A DNA stretch of 9,510 nucleotides from an uncultured Collinsella sp. (GTDB taxonomy: Bacteria; Actinomycetota; Coriobacteriia; Coriobacteriales; Coriobacteriaceae), in assembly GCA_902489855.1 (NCBI GenBank), contig CABUBS010000080.1:1-9510 (forward strand). Reading direction: 5' to 3'. Shown here one piece after another: positions 1-6,031 of the stretch. Below the pieces are notes generated by a model. The model worked only from the letters and a program-made list of their open reading frames with translations, had not been told where the DNA came from and did not search any database. Position 1 is the stretch's first letter. The number at the start of each line of letters is the position of its first letter. The translations under genes were made by a program, and so were the position numbers.

Positions 1-20
1 TTTCTGCCCGCTTTTGCATG

Positions 21-60
21 AAAAAAAGACCGAGCCCGCGAAGTCGCGGACCCGGTCTTT
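21..60 (-). terminator. Intrinsic terminator of cstA
   Basis: In minus-strand RNA the arms at 60-45 and 40-25 form a 16-bp stem around a 4-nt loop (44-41), followed by seven U residues (27-21). Two of the pairs are G-U wobbles in the minus-strand transcript. The same positions would be A-C mismatches in a plus-strand transcript, so the structure is built to stop cstA transcription. It begins 39 nt after the cstA stop codon. Confidence 0.93.
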
Positions 61-99
61 CCGAGTCATATAGATGTGACGTTCAACTCGTCAGGTCGG

Positions 100-1989
100 C
101 TAAGCCTTGGCGGCCTCGGCGTCGACGGGAGCCTCGGCAGCAGCAGTGCGGCCATACTCGGCCTTGCCCATCTCGGACCACTCGGGATCCTCGTCAGGCA
201 TGGAACCGGTCTCCTTGCCGAAGAACTCCTTGAGGCAGTTAACGGCAACGATGAGGCCCAGGACCATCAGCAGAACGGCAAAGACAAGCTGCAGGCCCTT
301 GGTGGCGGCGACGGAGACGGCGGCCGTGGTGGCGGTAGCCGGGATGGTGCCGAAGAAGCCGTAAGCCTGGACAGCGACCATGCAGCCCATGGCGCTCTGG
401 ACCAGCGAGGTGAAGGTGCAGCAGAGCAGGAAGACGACGGGCACGTAGAGCATCCAGCCCTTGCGGCCGGTGCACTTACAGAACACGGCGAGGGTGATCA
501 TGGTCATGCCGCCGAGCAGCTGGTTGGAAGCACCAAAGAGCGGCCAGATGTTGGCATAGCCACCAAAAGCGAGGGCAAGACCGGGAAGCAGGGTAACGAC
601 CGTGGCGAACCAGGGGTTGCCGAGGACCTTCATATAGCCGGCCTTGGACTCGATGGCCAGGGCATCGTTGGTCTGGGCAAAGAACTCGGAGAACGAAGTG
701 CGGGCGATGCGGGCGACGGCGTCGAGCGAGGTCAGGGCCAGAGCAGAGACGTTCATGGTCATAAAGACGGTAGCGAGCGTGCCGTCAACACCGAAGGCCT
801 GCATACCGCGGGAGATGCCAGCGGCGAAGATCTGGAACGGGGTGGAAGCGACACCGGCGTTGAGGGCGCCGGTACCGGCGGTGTTCATGTCGGAGAACAT
901 GATGCCGGCGACGATGATGGCAAGGATGCCGACGAAGGACTCGACGATCATGGCGCCGTAACCGACCTTGACGGCGTCCTGCTCCTTCTCGACCTGCTTA
1001 GAAGAGGTGCCGGAAGAAACGAGGCTGTGGAAACCGGAGAGAGCACCGCAAGCGACGGAGACGAACAGGACCGGGAACATCATGCCGGAGGCAGTGGAGA
1101 AGCCGGTGAAGACCGGAGCGGTGATAGTGGCCTGACCGTTGACGCCCAGGACGACGATGCCGAGGACAGCGCAGACGATCATGACGATCATCATGATGGA
1201 AGTGAGGTAGTCACGCGGGGTCTTGAGCATCTGGATGGGCATAGCGCCAGCGAAGACCAGGTAGACCATGACGACGGCGAACCACTGGAACTTATCCAGG
1301 TAGACCGGGAACTGCATACCGACGGCGAACATGAGAACCATGAGGACCACGCCGGTGACGAACTCGGCAGCACCGGTGAGGTTGAACTTCTTCTGGGCCC
1401 AACCAAAGGCGATAGCGACGAAGGTGAACAGGATGGAGATGGTACCAGCGCAGCCGGCGGCATAGGACTTGGTGAAGTCGATGGCACCGGTAGCAGCACC
1501 AGAAGCGTCAACGGCCGGGGTGAACATGAACGTCTTGCAGACCATGTCGGTGAAGGCGGCGATGACGATGATGCAGAACAGCCAGCAGAACAGCAGGAAC
1601 AGGCGACGGCCGGTCTTGCCGATGTACTTCTCGATGAGCTGAGCGAGCGACTTGCCGTTGTTCTTCATCGAAGCGTACAGAGCACCAAAGTCGTGGACGG
1701 CACCAAAGAAGATACCGCCGACGAGGACCCAGAGCACGACGGGCAGCCAGCCAAAGGCCATGGCGACGATCGTACCCGTGACAGGGCCAGCACCGCAGAT
1801 CGAGCTGAACTGGTGCGAGAACGCGGTGAAGGCAGAGACGGGCGAGAAGCTCTTGCCGTCCTTCATGCGCTTGGCCGGCGTGAGGGCCTCTTTGTCAACG
1901 CCCCACTTGTTGGCCAGCCAGCGGCCGTAGCCCAGATAGCCGCAGGCGAGCACCGCCGCAGCCACAACCATGAGCAAAACTCCGTTCAT
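100..1989 (-). CDS. cstA: CstA-family carbon starvation / pyruvate-peptide permease
   Basis: This is a 629-residue polytopic inner-membrane protein of the CstA (carbon starvation A) family. Characterised members import pyruvate (E. coli CstA and BtsT) or are linked to peptide use. Family landmarks seen: LTPAKRMKDGKSFSP (36-50), FSSICGAGP (61-69), GWLPVVLW followed by GAVHDF (80-101), SGFHSLVSSGTSSKQ (318-332), SLDAVARIAR (421-430) and WPLFGASNQLL (482-492), with many hydrophobic membrane segments between them. It is somewhat shorter than E. coli CstA (about 700 residues) and ends in a hydrophilic Ala/Glu-rich tail (about 590-629). The ATG follows a strong AGAGGAGG ribosome site (2004-1997). 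Codon use looks strongly biased towards a few codons, which fits high expression. It is monocistronic here, with its own promoter, leader and terminator. The exact substrate cannot be read from the sequence. Confidence 0.95.
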   Translation of the reverse strand: MNGVLLMVVAAAVLACGYLGYGRWLANKWGVDKEALTPAKRMKDGKSFSPVSAFTAFSHQFSSICGAGPVTGTIVAMAFGWLPVVLWVLVGGIFFGAVHDFGALYASMKNNGKSLAQLIEKYIGKTGRRLFLLFCWLFCIIVIAAFTDMVCKTFMFTPAVDASGAATGAIDFTKSYAAGCAGTISILFTFVAIAFGWAQKKFNLTGAAEFVTGVVLMVLMFAVGMQFPVYLDKFQWFAVVMVYLVFAGAMPIQMLKTPRDYLTSIMMIVMIVCAVLGIVVLGVNGQATITAPVFTGFSTASGMMFPVLFVSVACGALSGFHSLVSSGTSSKQVEKEQDAVKVGYGAMIVESFVGILAIIVAGIMFSDMNTAGTGALNAGVASTPFQIFAAGISRGMQAFGVDGTLATVFMTMNVSALALTSLDAVARIARTSFSEFFAQTNDALAIESKAGYMKVLGNPWFATVVTLLPGLALAFGGYANIWPLFGASNQLLGGMTMITLAVFCKCTGRKGWMLYVPVVFLLCCTFTSLVQSAMGCMVAVQAYGFFGTIPATATTAAVSVAATKGLQLVFAVLLMVLGLIVAVNCLKEFFGKETGSMPDEDPEWSEMGKAEYGRTAAAEAPVDAEAAKA

Positions 1990-2024
1990 TACATTTCCTC
2001 CTCTAAAAAGAACTTCCTAGACAT

Positions 2025-2063
2025 AAAAAATGAGGGCCGTCGGTTGCGCTCGACGGCCCTCAT
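2025..2063 (-). terminator. Leader terminator (putative attenuator) upstream of cstA
   Basis: A perfect 13-bp stem (arms 2063-2051 and 2042-2030, 8-nt loop) is followed in minus-strand RNA by six U residues (2030-2025). On the plus strand the hairpin is followed by cttcatc with no T tract, so it acts in the cstA direction. It sits about 36 nt before the cstA start codon and downstream of the cstA promoter, so it would block cstA unless bypassed. The upstream operon already has its own hairpin at 2450-2414. Premature termination control is therefore the best reading; the end of a roughly 200-nt small RNA is the alternative. Confidence 0.85.
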
Positions 2064-2210
2064 CTTCATCAGCCGCCCGTTATCGTACGGGCTAGCTGTA
2101 TGTGCTAACCCGCATCAGATAATTACTACGCTGATAATGTTTAGCTGATGCGTGAACATGTCTAAGAAATCCTCTTCAATCATGATGCGAACGATCCGTG
2201 CGTGTTCACA
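2030..2210 (-). promoter_or_regulatory. Putative cstA leader attenuator with alternative hairpins
   Basis: Minus-strand RNA can form a chain of competing stems. H0 pairs 2210-2203 with 2158-2151 and covers the leader ATG. H1 pairs CGCATCAG (2152-2145) with CTGATGCG (2118-2111), enclosing the Ile/Val codons. H2 pairs 2113-2104 with 2096-2087 (10 bp, two wobbles) and shares three bases with H1. H3 is GCCCGT/ACGGGC (2092-2087 with 2080-2075) and uses six bases of the H2 right arm. A weaker stem, GGCGGC/GCCGTC (2077-2072 with 2057-2052), overlaps both H3 and the terminator and could be the antiterminator. A ribosome held at early Ile/Val codons would block H1, allow H2, disrupt H3 and favour readthrough. 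Free passage would favour H1, H3 and termination. The pairings were found by eye and no folding energies were computed. Confidence 0.55.
2115..2159 (-). CDS. Putative Ile/Val-rich leader peptide of cstA
   Basis: A 14-codon ORF encodes MFTHQLNIISVVII and ends in TGA. Six of its last seven codons are Ile or Val (ATT ATC AGC GTA GTA ATT ATC), resembling the control-codon runs of ilv-type leader peptides. A GAAGAGG ribosome-binding sequence (2177-2171) lies 11 nt before the ATG, slightly long but workable. An in-frame ATG at 2183 would give a 22-residue version, but it has no ribosome site. The ORF overlaps hairpin H1, and its stop codon lies in the H1 right arm. It is followed by the leader terminator and then cstA. 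I have no homologue for it; the call rests on composition, ribosome site and position. Confidence 0.5.
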   Translation of the reverse strand: MFTHQLNIISVVII

Positions 2211-2230
2211 TCCCCCAGTGGTTGAAAAGG

Positions 2231-2259
2231 AGTATGAAACTTTAGTTACCTAAAGTCAA
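2231..2259 (-). promoter_or_regulatory. Candidate cstA promoter
   Basis: On the minus strand a TTGACT -35 box (2259-2254) and a CATACT -10 box (2236-2231) are separated by 17 bp. The -35 matches the consensus at 5 of 6 positions and the -10 at 4 of 6. The DNA upstream is AT-rich (about 2300-2260) and could act as an UP element. The predicted start is near 2223, giving a leader of about 234 nt to cstA. Confidence 0.65.
2239..2256. promoter_or_regulatory. Candidate operator palindrome in the cstA promoter spacer
   Basis: A perfect inverted repeat, ACTTTAG-GTAA-CTAAAGT, occupies most of the spacer between the -35 and -10 boxes and overlaps the -35 by three bases. A dimeric repressor bound here would exclude RNA polymerase. 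The regulator cannot be named from the sequence. The half-site vaguely recalls DtxR-type TTAGG elements, but the spacing differs. Confidence 0.5.
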
Positions 2260-2512
2260 CGCAAATTTGTAATGAATTTTCAACTTTTTTGGATTTCTCG
2301 GTATAAAACGCCACTGACCTCAGACTTTACCCCACGACAGTTTTTGCATGAGAGATGCCCCTGAGAGCCGCGGGAGCCGGGCGGCGCATATGAACTTTAT
2401 CGCGAGTTCCGCACGCAAAGAAGGCCACTTAATGTGGCCTTCGTCTTGCGCAGGACTGTAGAGCAGGAAACCTTATATCCGGCCCCTCCGGTCGGGGACC
2501 GCATCCGCACGG
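2260..2512. other. Gene-free interval between tsaD and the cstA promoter
   Basis: No gene is supportable here. From right to left it holds a small G+C-rich hairpin just after the tsaD stop (GGTCCCC with GGGGCC, 2500-2481, one bulge), the operon terminator at 2450-2414, a G+C-rich stretch without clear signals (about 2390-2340), and an AT-rich tract leading into the cstA -35 box. A 20-codon ATG ORF (2389-2327, minus) lacks a ribosome site and is not called. Confidence 0.6.
2414..2450 (-). terminator. Probable terminator of the acpS-tsaBD operon
   Basis: A perfect 9-bp stem, GAAGGCCAC/GTGGCCTTC (2442-2434 with 2428-2420), has a 5-nt loop. It can extend by CGCAA/TTGCG outer pairs across a small internal loop. 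The following tract, TTTGCG, is a poor U-run, so termination may be partial. It starts about 63 nt after the tsaD stop codon. Confidence 0.7.
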
Positions 2513-4897
2513 CTACAGCGTCATGTTCGGATCGGCGTCGACGTCGAACGGCGAGATTTCGCCTCGGTCGAATTTACGGCGAGCGACCTCCGCGATCATG
2601 GCAGCGTTATCGGTGCACGCCGAAAGCGGCGGTACCGTCACGCGAATACCCTGGCGCCCGAGCTTCTTAATCATCATCTCGCGCAGATGCGGATTAGCCG
2701 AGACGCCGCCACCGATGCAGTATTCCTTGCATCCGGTGGCATGCAGCGCGTTCTTGGCCTTCTTGTACTGCACGTCAAAGACCGCAGCCTCAAACGAGGC
2801 CGCCAGGTCGGGCAGGTGGATCGTTCGACCGGCTTTGGTCTCCTGCTCGATGTAGAGCGTCACAGCGGTTTTAAGGCCCGAAAGCGAGAAGCGATAGTCT
2901 CCCCTGCTGTTAAGCGCACGGGGGAAATCAATCGCGCGGGGATTGCCCGTCTCGGCCAGCTTGGAGATGATGGGGCCACCGGGATAGCCCAGGCCCAGTG
3001 CCTTGGCCACCTTATCGAAGGCCTCGCCCACGGCGTCGTCGAGCGTCTCGCCAAGCACCTCGTAGTCGCCCCATGCCTTTACGTGCACAAGCATGGTGTG
3101 CCCGCCCGAGACAAGCGTAAAGATAAACGGAGGCTTGAGGTCAGGCTGCGCCAACAGGTTGGCAAACAGGTGACCCTCCAGATGATTGACGCACACGAGC
3201 GGCTTGCCGGCAGCATACGCAAAGCCCTTGGCAAAGGCGACACCCACCACCAGGGCACCCACCAGGCCCGGACCTTGCGTCACGCCCACGGCGGCAAGCT
3301 CGCTGGGAGCAATGGCTCCACCCTCAAGACCAAGCGATGCTGCGGCATCCTCGAGCGCCGCATCCACGACACTCACAATCACCTCAACGTGTTTGCGCGA
3401 GGCGATCTCGGGCACCACGCCGCCAAAGCGGGCATGAAAATCAATCTGTGTCGACACCTGGTTGGCCAGCATATTGCCATCCGCATCGATAATCGCCACG
3501 GCCGTCTCGTCGCAGGAACTCTCGATAGCGAGCACCAGGCGGCGGCGCTCAATTTCGGCGCGCTCCCCCTCGGAGCGCCCAGGCGCAGGCAGCGGCCATA
3601 CGCGTTGCTCGGCTGCCGTCGGCTCGGGCGAGGCGTTATCGACCGGAAGTACGAGGGGAAGTGGGGCCGTCATGACGATGGCGTCTTTGCCGACACCGTA
3701 GTAGCCACGACGACGACCCACCTCGGTAAAGCCCAGAGCGGCATAGAGCGCAATCGCGCCCTCGTTGCCGTCCTCGACCTCGAGCGAAGCCGTGGTGCAG
3801 CCGAGCATCTGGGCATCATAGCTCACATGCGACAGCAGCTTGCGGGCAATGCCCTCACGGCGATGTGCCGAGTCGACGGCGACATCCAGAATCTGCACAT
3901 CACCGTCCACGACCATACCGCCGGCAAGGCCCAGCAGCTTGCCGTCGTCGTGTGCCACCCACCAACTGCGCGGCGCAGCGACGTCCTCGCCCAGTTCGGA
4001 CAGGAACATGCCCGGCGTCCACGCCTCGTGTCCGGCACCTTCAAAGCAGGCAGCCTCTAGCGCGCTCGCGCCCTCGGCATCCGCCGCGCCCATGGGACGG
4101 AACTGCAGATGACGACCGGCGAGCTCATCGGCAACGCCCGTAATTTCGCTCTGCGCACTCTCGGCAAGACCAAGACGCTTGCGCTCGTTTTCCTCGGCAT
4201 CCGAAAGGCGCGTGTAAATCGGCAGGACGCGAGCCGGATCGCCGTCACCCGCAGCGTGCACGAGCAGCAAGCCCTCGCCCGAAGGCCACCACAGGTCGCG
4301 CTCCACGCAGCGGGCGGTCTCGTCCTCACCCAGCAGCTTGCCATAGCGCACGAGACCGTCACCGGTCAGCTGAACCTGGTCCCAGTCCGCTGCTCGGCGC
4401 CACTCATCGAGCGCCACGGCGGCCTTGACCACGTGTTCGCGCTCAAATTGACGCTCGGGACCCTCATCGCCCAGCATATATAGTGCCGGATATACCTCAC
4501 CGCGCATGGCATCGGCCAAGATACCAAGCTTGCCGCGCACGCCAGCCTTCCACGCCGTCCAAGCGCAAGCGTCGAGCGTCGACACGCCCAGCAGCGGAAC
4601 ATTGGCACCGCGCGCGAGGCCCTTGGCAGTGGAGATGCCGATGCGCACACCCGTAAACGACCCCGGGCCGCGGCCGACCACGTAGTAACCAACATCGCTG
4701 CGATCCAGACCGGCTTGAGCCAGCACGCCATCAACGGTATTCACGAGCTCAACGTTGGCGTGACGGCGACACATGTGGTCGCCACTCACGAGCTTCGTCT
4801 CGCCCGTCTGCCCATCAATCCAGCTTGCCGCGCAGGCAAGCATGTCGGTCGAGGTATCGAGCGCCACCACCAGCGCGTTGTCGTTATGCAAGCTCAT
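2513..4897 (-). CDS. tsaBD: TsaB-RimI-TsaD fusion: t6A37 synthesis and S18 N-acetylation
   Basis: A 794-residue, three-domain protein. The TsaB part (about 8-250) has DTST (14-17) and GRGPGSFTGVRIG (75-87). The RimI GNAT acetyltransferase part (about 263-413) has the acetyl-CoA motif HRREGIARKLL (345-355), LEVEDGNEGAIALY (372-385) and RGYYG (397-401). After a Pro/Glu-rich linker, TsaD (about 453-794) has IESSCDET (458-465), the metal ligands H572 and H576 (NHLEGH), SGGHT (597-601) and D763 (CTDN). TsaD and TsaB, with TsaE, move threonylcarbamoyl from the TsaC product to A37 of ANN-decoding tRNAs; RimI acetylates ribosomal protein S18. I chose the ATG at 4897, preceded by AAGG 9 nt upstream, over an in-frame TTG at 4915. 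It overlaps tsaE by 14 nt, so coupling is likely. All three domains look intact. Confidence 0.93.
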   Translation of the reverse strand: MSLHNDNALVVALDTSTDMLACAASWIDGQTGETKLVSGDHMCRRHANVELVNTVDGVLAQAGLDRSDVGYYVVGRGPGSFTGVRIGISTAKGLARGANVPLLGVSTLDACAWTAWKAGVRGKLGILADAMRGEVYPALYMLGDEGPERQFEREHVVKAAVALDEWRRAADWDQVQLTGDGLVRYGKLLGEDETARCVERDLWWPSGEGLLLVHAAGDGDPARVLPIYTRLSDAEENERKRLGLAESAQSEITGVADELAGRHLQFRPMGAADAEGASALEAACFEGAGHEAWTPGMFLSELGEDVAAPRSWWVAHDDGKLLGLAGGMVVDGDVQILDVAVDSAHRREGIARKLLSHVSYDAQMLGCTTASLEVEDGNEGAIALYAALGFTEVGRRRGYYGVGKDAIVMTAPLPLVLPVDNASPEPTAAEQRVWPLPAPGRSEGERAEIERRRLVLAIESSCDETAVAIIDADGNMLANQVSTQIDFHARFGGVVPEIASRKHVEVIVSVVDAALEDAAASLGLEGGAIAPSELAAVGVTQGPGLVGALVVGVAFAKGFAYAAGKPLVCVNHLEGHLFANLLAQPDLKPPFIFTLVSGGHTMLVHVKAWGDYEVLGETLDDAVGEAFDKVAKALGLGYPGGPIISKLAETGNPRAIDFPRALNSRGDYRFSLSGLKTAVTLYIEQETKAGRTIHLPDLAASFEAAVFDVQYKKAKNALHATGCKEYCIGGGVSANPHLREMMIKKLGRQGIRVTVPPLSACTDNAAMIAEVARRKFDRGEISPFDVDADPNMTL

Positions 4898-5390
4898 CTT
4901 GTACAGCCTTATCAATCAAATGGGAAAGCTCCATTGCGCGGTCACCGTGTGCCTCGAGCGTTATCGTTCGCACATCGCTGTCGCCCTCATCACGCTTGAG
5001 CGTCACCGAAAGATACTCATCCGTCAGCTCGTCCTGGAATTGTTCGCCCCATTCCAGCAAGCAAGCACCCTCATAGCCCAGCACATCGAAAATGCCCGTA
5101 TCCTCGAGCTCGTAGGCATGCTCCAGGCGGTATAGATCAAAGTGAAACAGCGGAATACGACCTTGATCGTGAACGGCCATGAGCGCAAACGTAGGGCTCG
5201 TAACCATATGCCCATCGCCCAGCCCGCGCGAGACGCCCTTGGTAAAGTGAGTTTTGCCCACTCCCAGGCCACCGGTCAGGATGAGCACATCGCCGTCCTC
5301 AAGGCACGGTGCAATTAGCTCGCCAAAGTACTCCGTATCGGCAGCGCAAGTCGTTTTGTAAGTACCTACCCCCAGGCGCTCCAGGGACAT
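4884..5390 (-). CDS. tsaE: tRNA t6A biosynthesis ATPase TsaE
   Basis: A 168-residue P-loop ATPase of the TsaE (YjeE) family, which binds the TsaB-TsaD complex and supports multiple rounds of t6A37 formation. Seen: Walker A GGLGVGKT (40-47), SPTF (65-68), HFDLYRL (83-89) and EWGE (113-116), all in family order. The ATG at 5390 follows AAGGAG with a 5-nt spacer, and that ribosome site abuts the upstream stop codon. Its 3' end overlaps the TsaB start, keeping the t6A proteins adjacent. Length is normal for the family. Confidence 0.95.
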   Translation of the reverse strand: MSLERLGVGTYKTTCAADTEYFGELIAPCLEDGDVLILTGGLGVGKTHFTKGVSRGLGDGHMVTSPTFALMAVHDQGRIPLFHFDLYRLEHAYELEDTGIFDVLGYEGACLLEWGEQFQDELTDEYLSVTLKRDEGDSDVRTITLEAHGDRAMELSHLIDKAVQDELA

Positions 5391-5402
5391 ATATGCTCCT
5401 TA

Positions 5403-6023
5403 TTATTCCGAGGCGTCCTCTGGTGCGGGATGTCGCTCCAGATAGTCGCCCAGCATCTTAAAGTCTTCCTCCAGCAGCTCCTGCCACGCCGGATTGCGCA
5501 GCGCTGCTGCCGGATGGAACGTGGGCATTACTACAAAATGCCCCATCTGGTGGAACCTGCCGCGCAGCTTAGTAATGCCAATCTCGGTCTTAAGCACAAA
5601 GTGCGTCGCGGGGTTGCCGAGCGTCACGATAATATCGGGCCAGATGCTTCGAATCTGCTCACGCAAAAACGGCGAGCAAGCCAGCACTTCCTCGGGACGC
5701 GGATTGCGGTTTCCCGGCGGGCGGCACTTAAGCACGTTGGCAATGTAGACGTCTTCGCGTTTGAGGCCCGCCAGCGACAAAATGCCGTTGAGGTCCTCGC
5801 CTGCCGCCCCCACAAAGGGCTCGCCCTGCAAATCCTCATTGCGGCCCGGCGCCTCACCAATAAACATCACGCGAGCGCGGGGGTTTCCCACGCCAAACAC
5901 GATATTGTGACGCGACTGGTAGAGCTGGCAGAGGTGACAATCGCCCAGAACGGCCTCAATTTCCTCGAGTGCGACCTCACGTGGTGCCTGATGGGTATGG
6001 CCGGGGATGTGCATGACGCCCAT
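5403..6023 (-). CDS. Family 4 (Fe-S) uracil-DNA glycosylase
   Basis: A 206-residue family-4 uracil-DNA glycosylase, which removes uracil from DNA to start base-excision repair. Four cysteines, C29, C32, C100 and C116 (C-x2-C and C-x15-C), match the 4Fe-4S ligands of the family. GEAPGRNED (56-64), EPFVGAAG (68-75), NVLKCRPPGNRNP (96-108) and FHPAAALRNP (169-178) match the active-site and uracil-binding motifs. The ATG at 6023 follows TAGGAG, in which the TAG is the alr stop codon; spacing is 5 nt. A second ATG three codons in lacks a better site. The gap to tsaE is 12 nt. Confidence 0.93.
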   Translation of the reverse strand: MGVMHIPGHTHQAPREVALEEIEAVLGDCHLCQLYQSRHNIVFGVGNPRARVMFIGEAPGRNEDLQGEPFVGAAGEDLNGILSLAGLKREDVYIANVLKCRPPGNRNPRPEEVLACSPFLREQIRSIWPDIIVTLGNPATHFVLKTEIGITKLRGRFHQMGHFVVMPTFHPAAALRNPAWQELLEEDFKMLGDYLERHPAPEDASE

Positions 6024-6031
6024 AGCGGCTC

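Noticed and set aside
76..2148. A 690-codon open frame on the plus strand opposite cstA
   Set aside because: It is the antisense shadow of a strongly codon-biased G+C-rich gene. Its translation is low-complexity Asp/Glu/Gly/His-rich, it runs through the cstA leader structures, and the minus frame has clear CstA motifs.
2160..2183. Upstream in-frame ATG giving a 22-residue leader peptide
   Set aside because: No purine-rich ribosome site precedes it, whereas GAAGAGG precedes the ATG at 2159.
1990..2223. T-box or known metabolite riboswitch in the cstA leader
   Set aside because: I could not find a T-box sequence or the conserved cores of TPP, cobalamin or SAM riboswitches. The Ile/Val ORF with alternative hairpins explains the layout better.
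2239..2256. DtxR/IdeR-type metal-regulator box
   Set aside because: TTAGG-like half-sites are present, but the 7-4-7 arrangement does not match the usual 19-bp spacing, so no regulator is named.
2327..2389. A 20-codon minus-strand ORF (MRRPAPAALRGISHAKTVVG)
   Set aside because: No ribosome site, it lies upstream of the predicted cstA promoter, and nothing in its composition suggests a leader peptide.
2341..2400. G+C-rich inverted segments resembling a structured RNA
   Set aside because: Only 4-bp arms or imperfect pairings were found, with no U-tract and no nearby gene to regulate in a consistent direction.
2687..4060. A 457-codon open frame on the plus strand opposite the tsaB-rimI-tsaD gene
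   Set aside because: No recognisable motif or ribosome site. It lies wholly antisense to conserved TsaD and RimI coding sequence.
4898..4915. TTG start giving the TsaB fusion six more residues
   Set aside because: The ATG at 4897 has AAGG at suitable spacing and gives the usual short TsaB N-terminus. The TTG has no convincing ribosome site.
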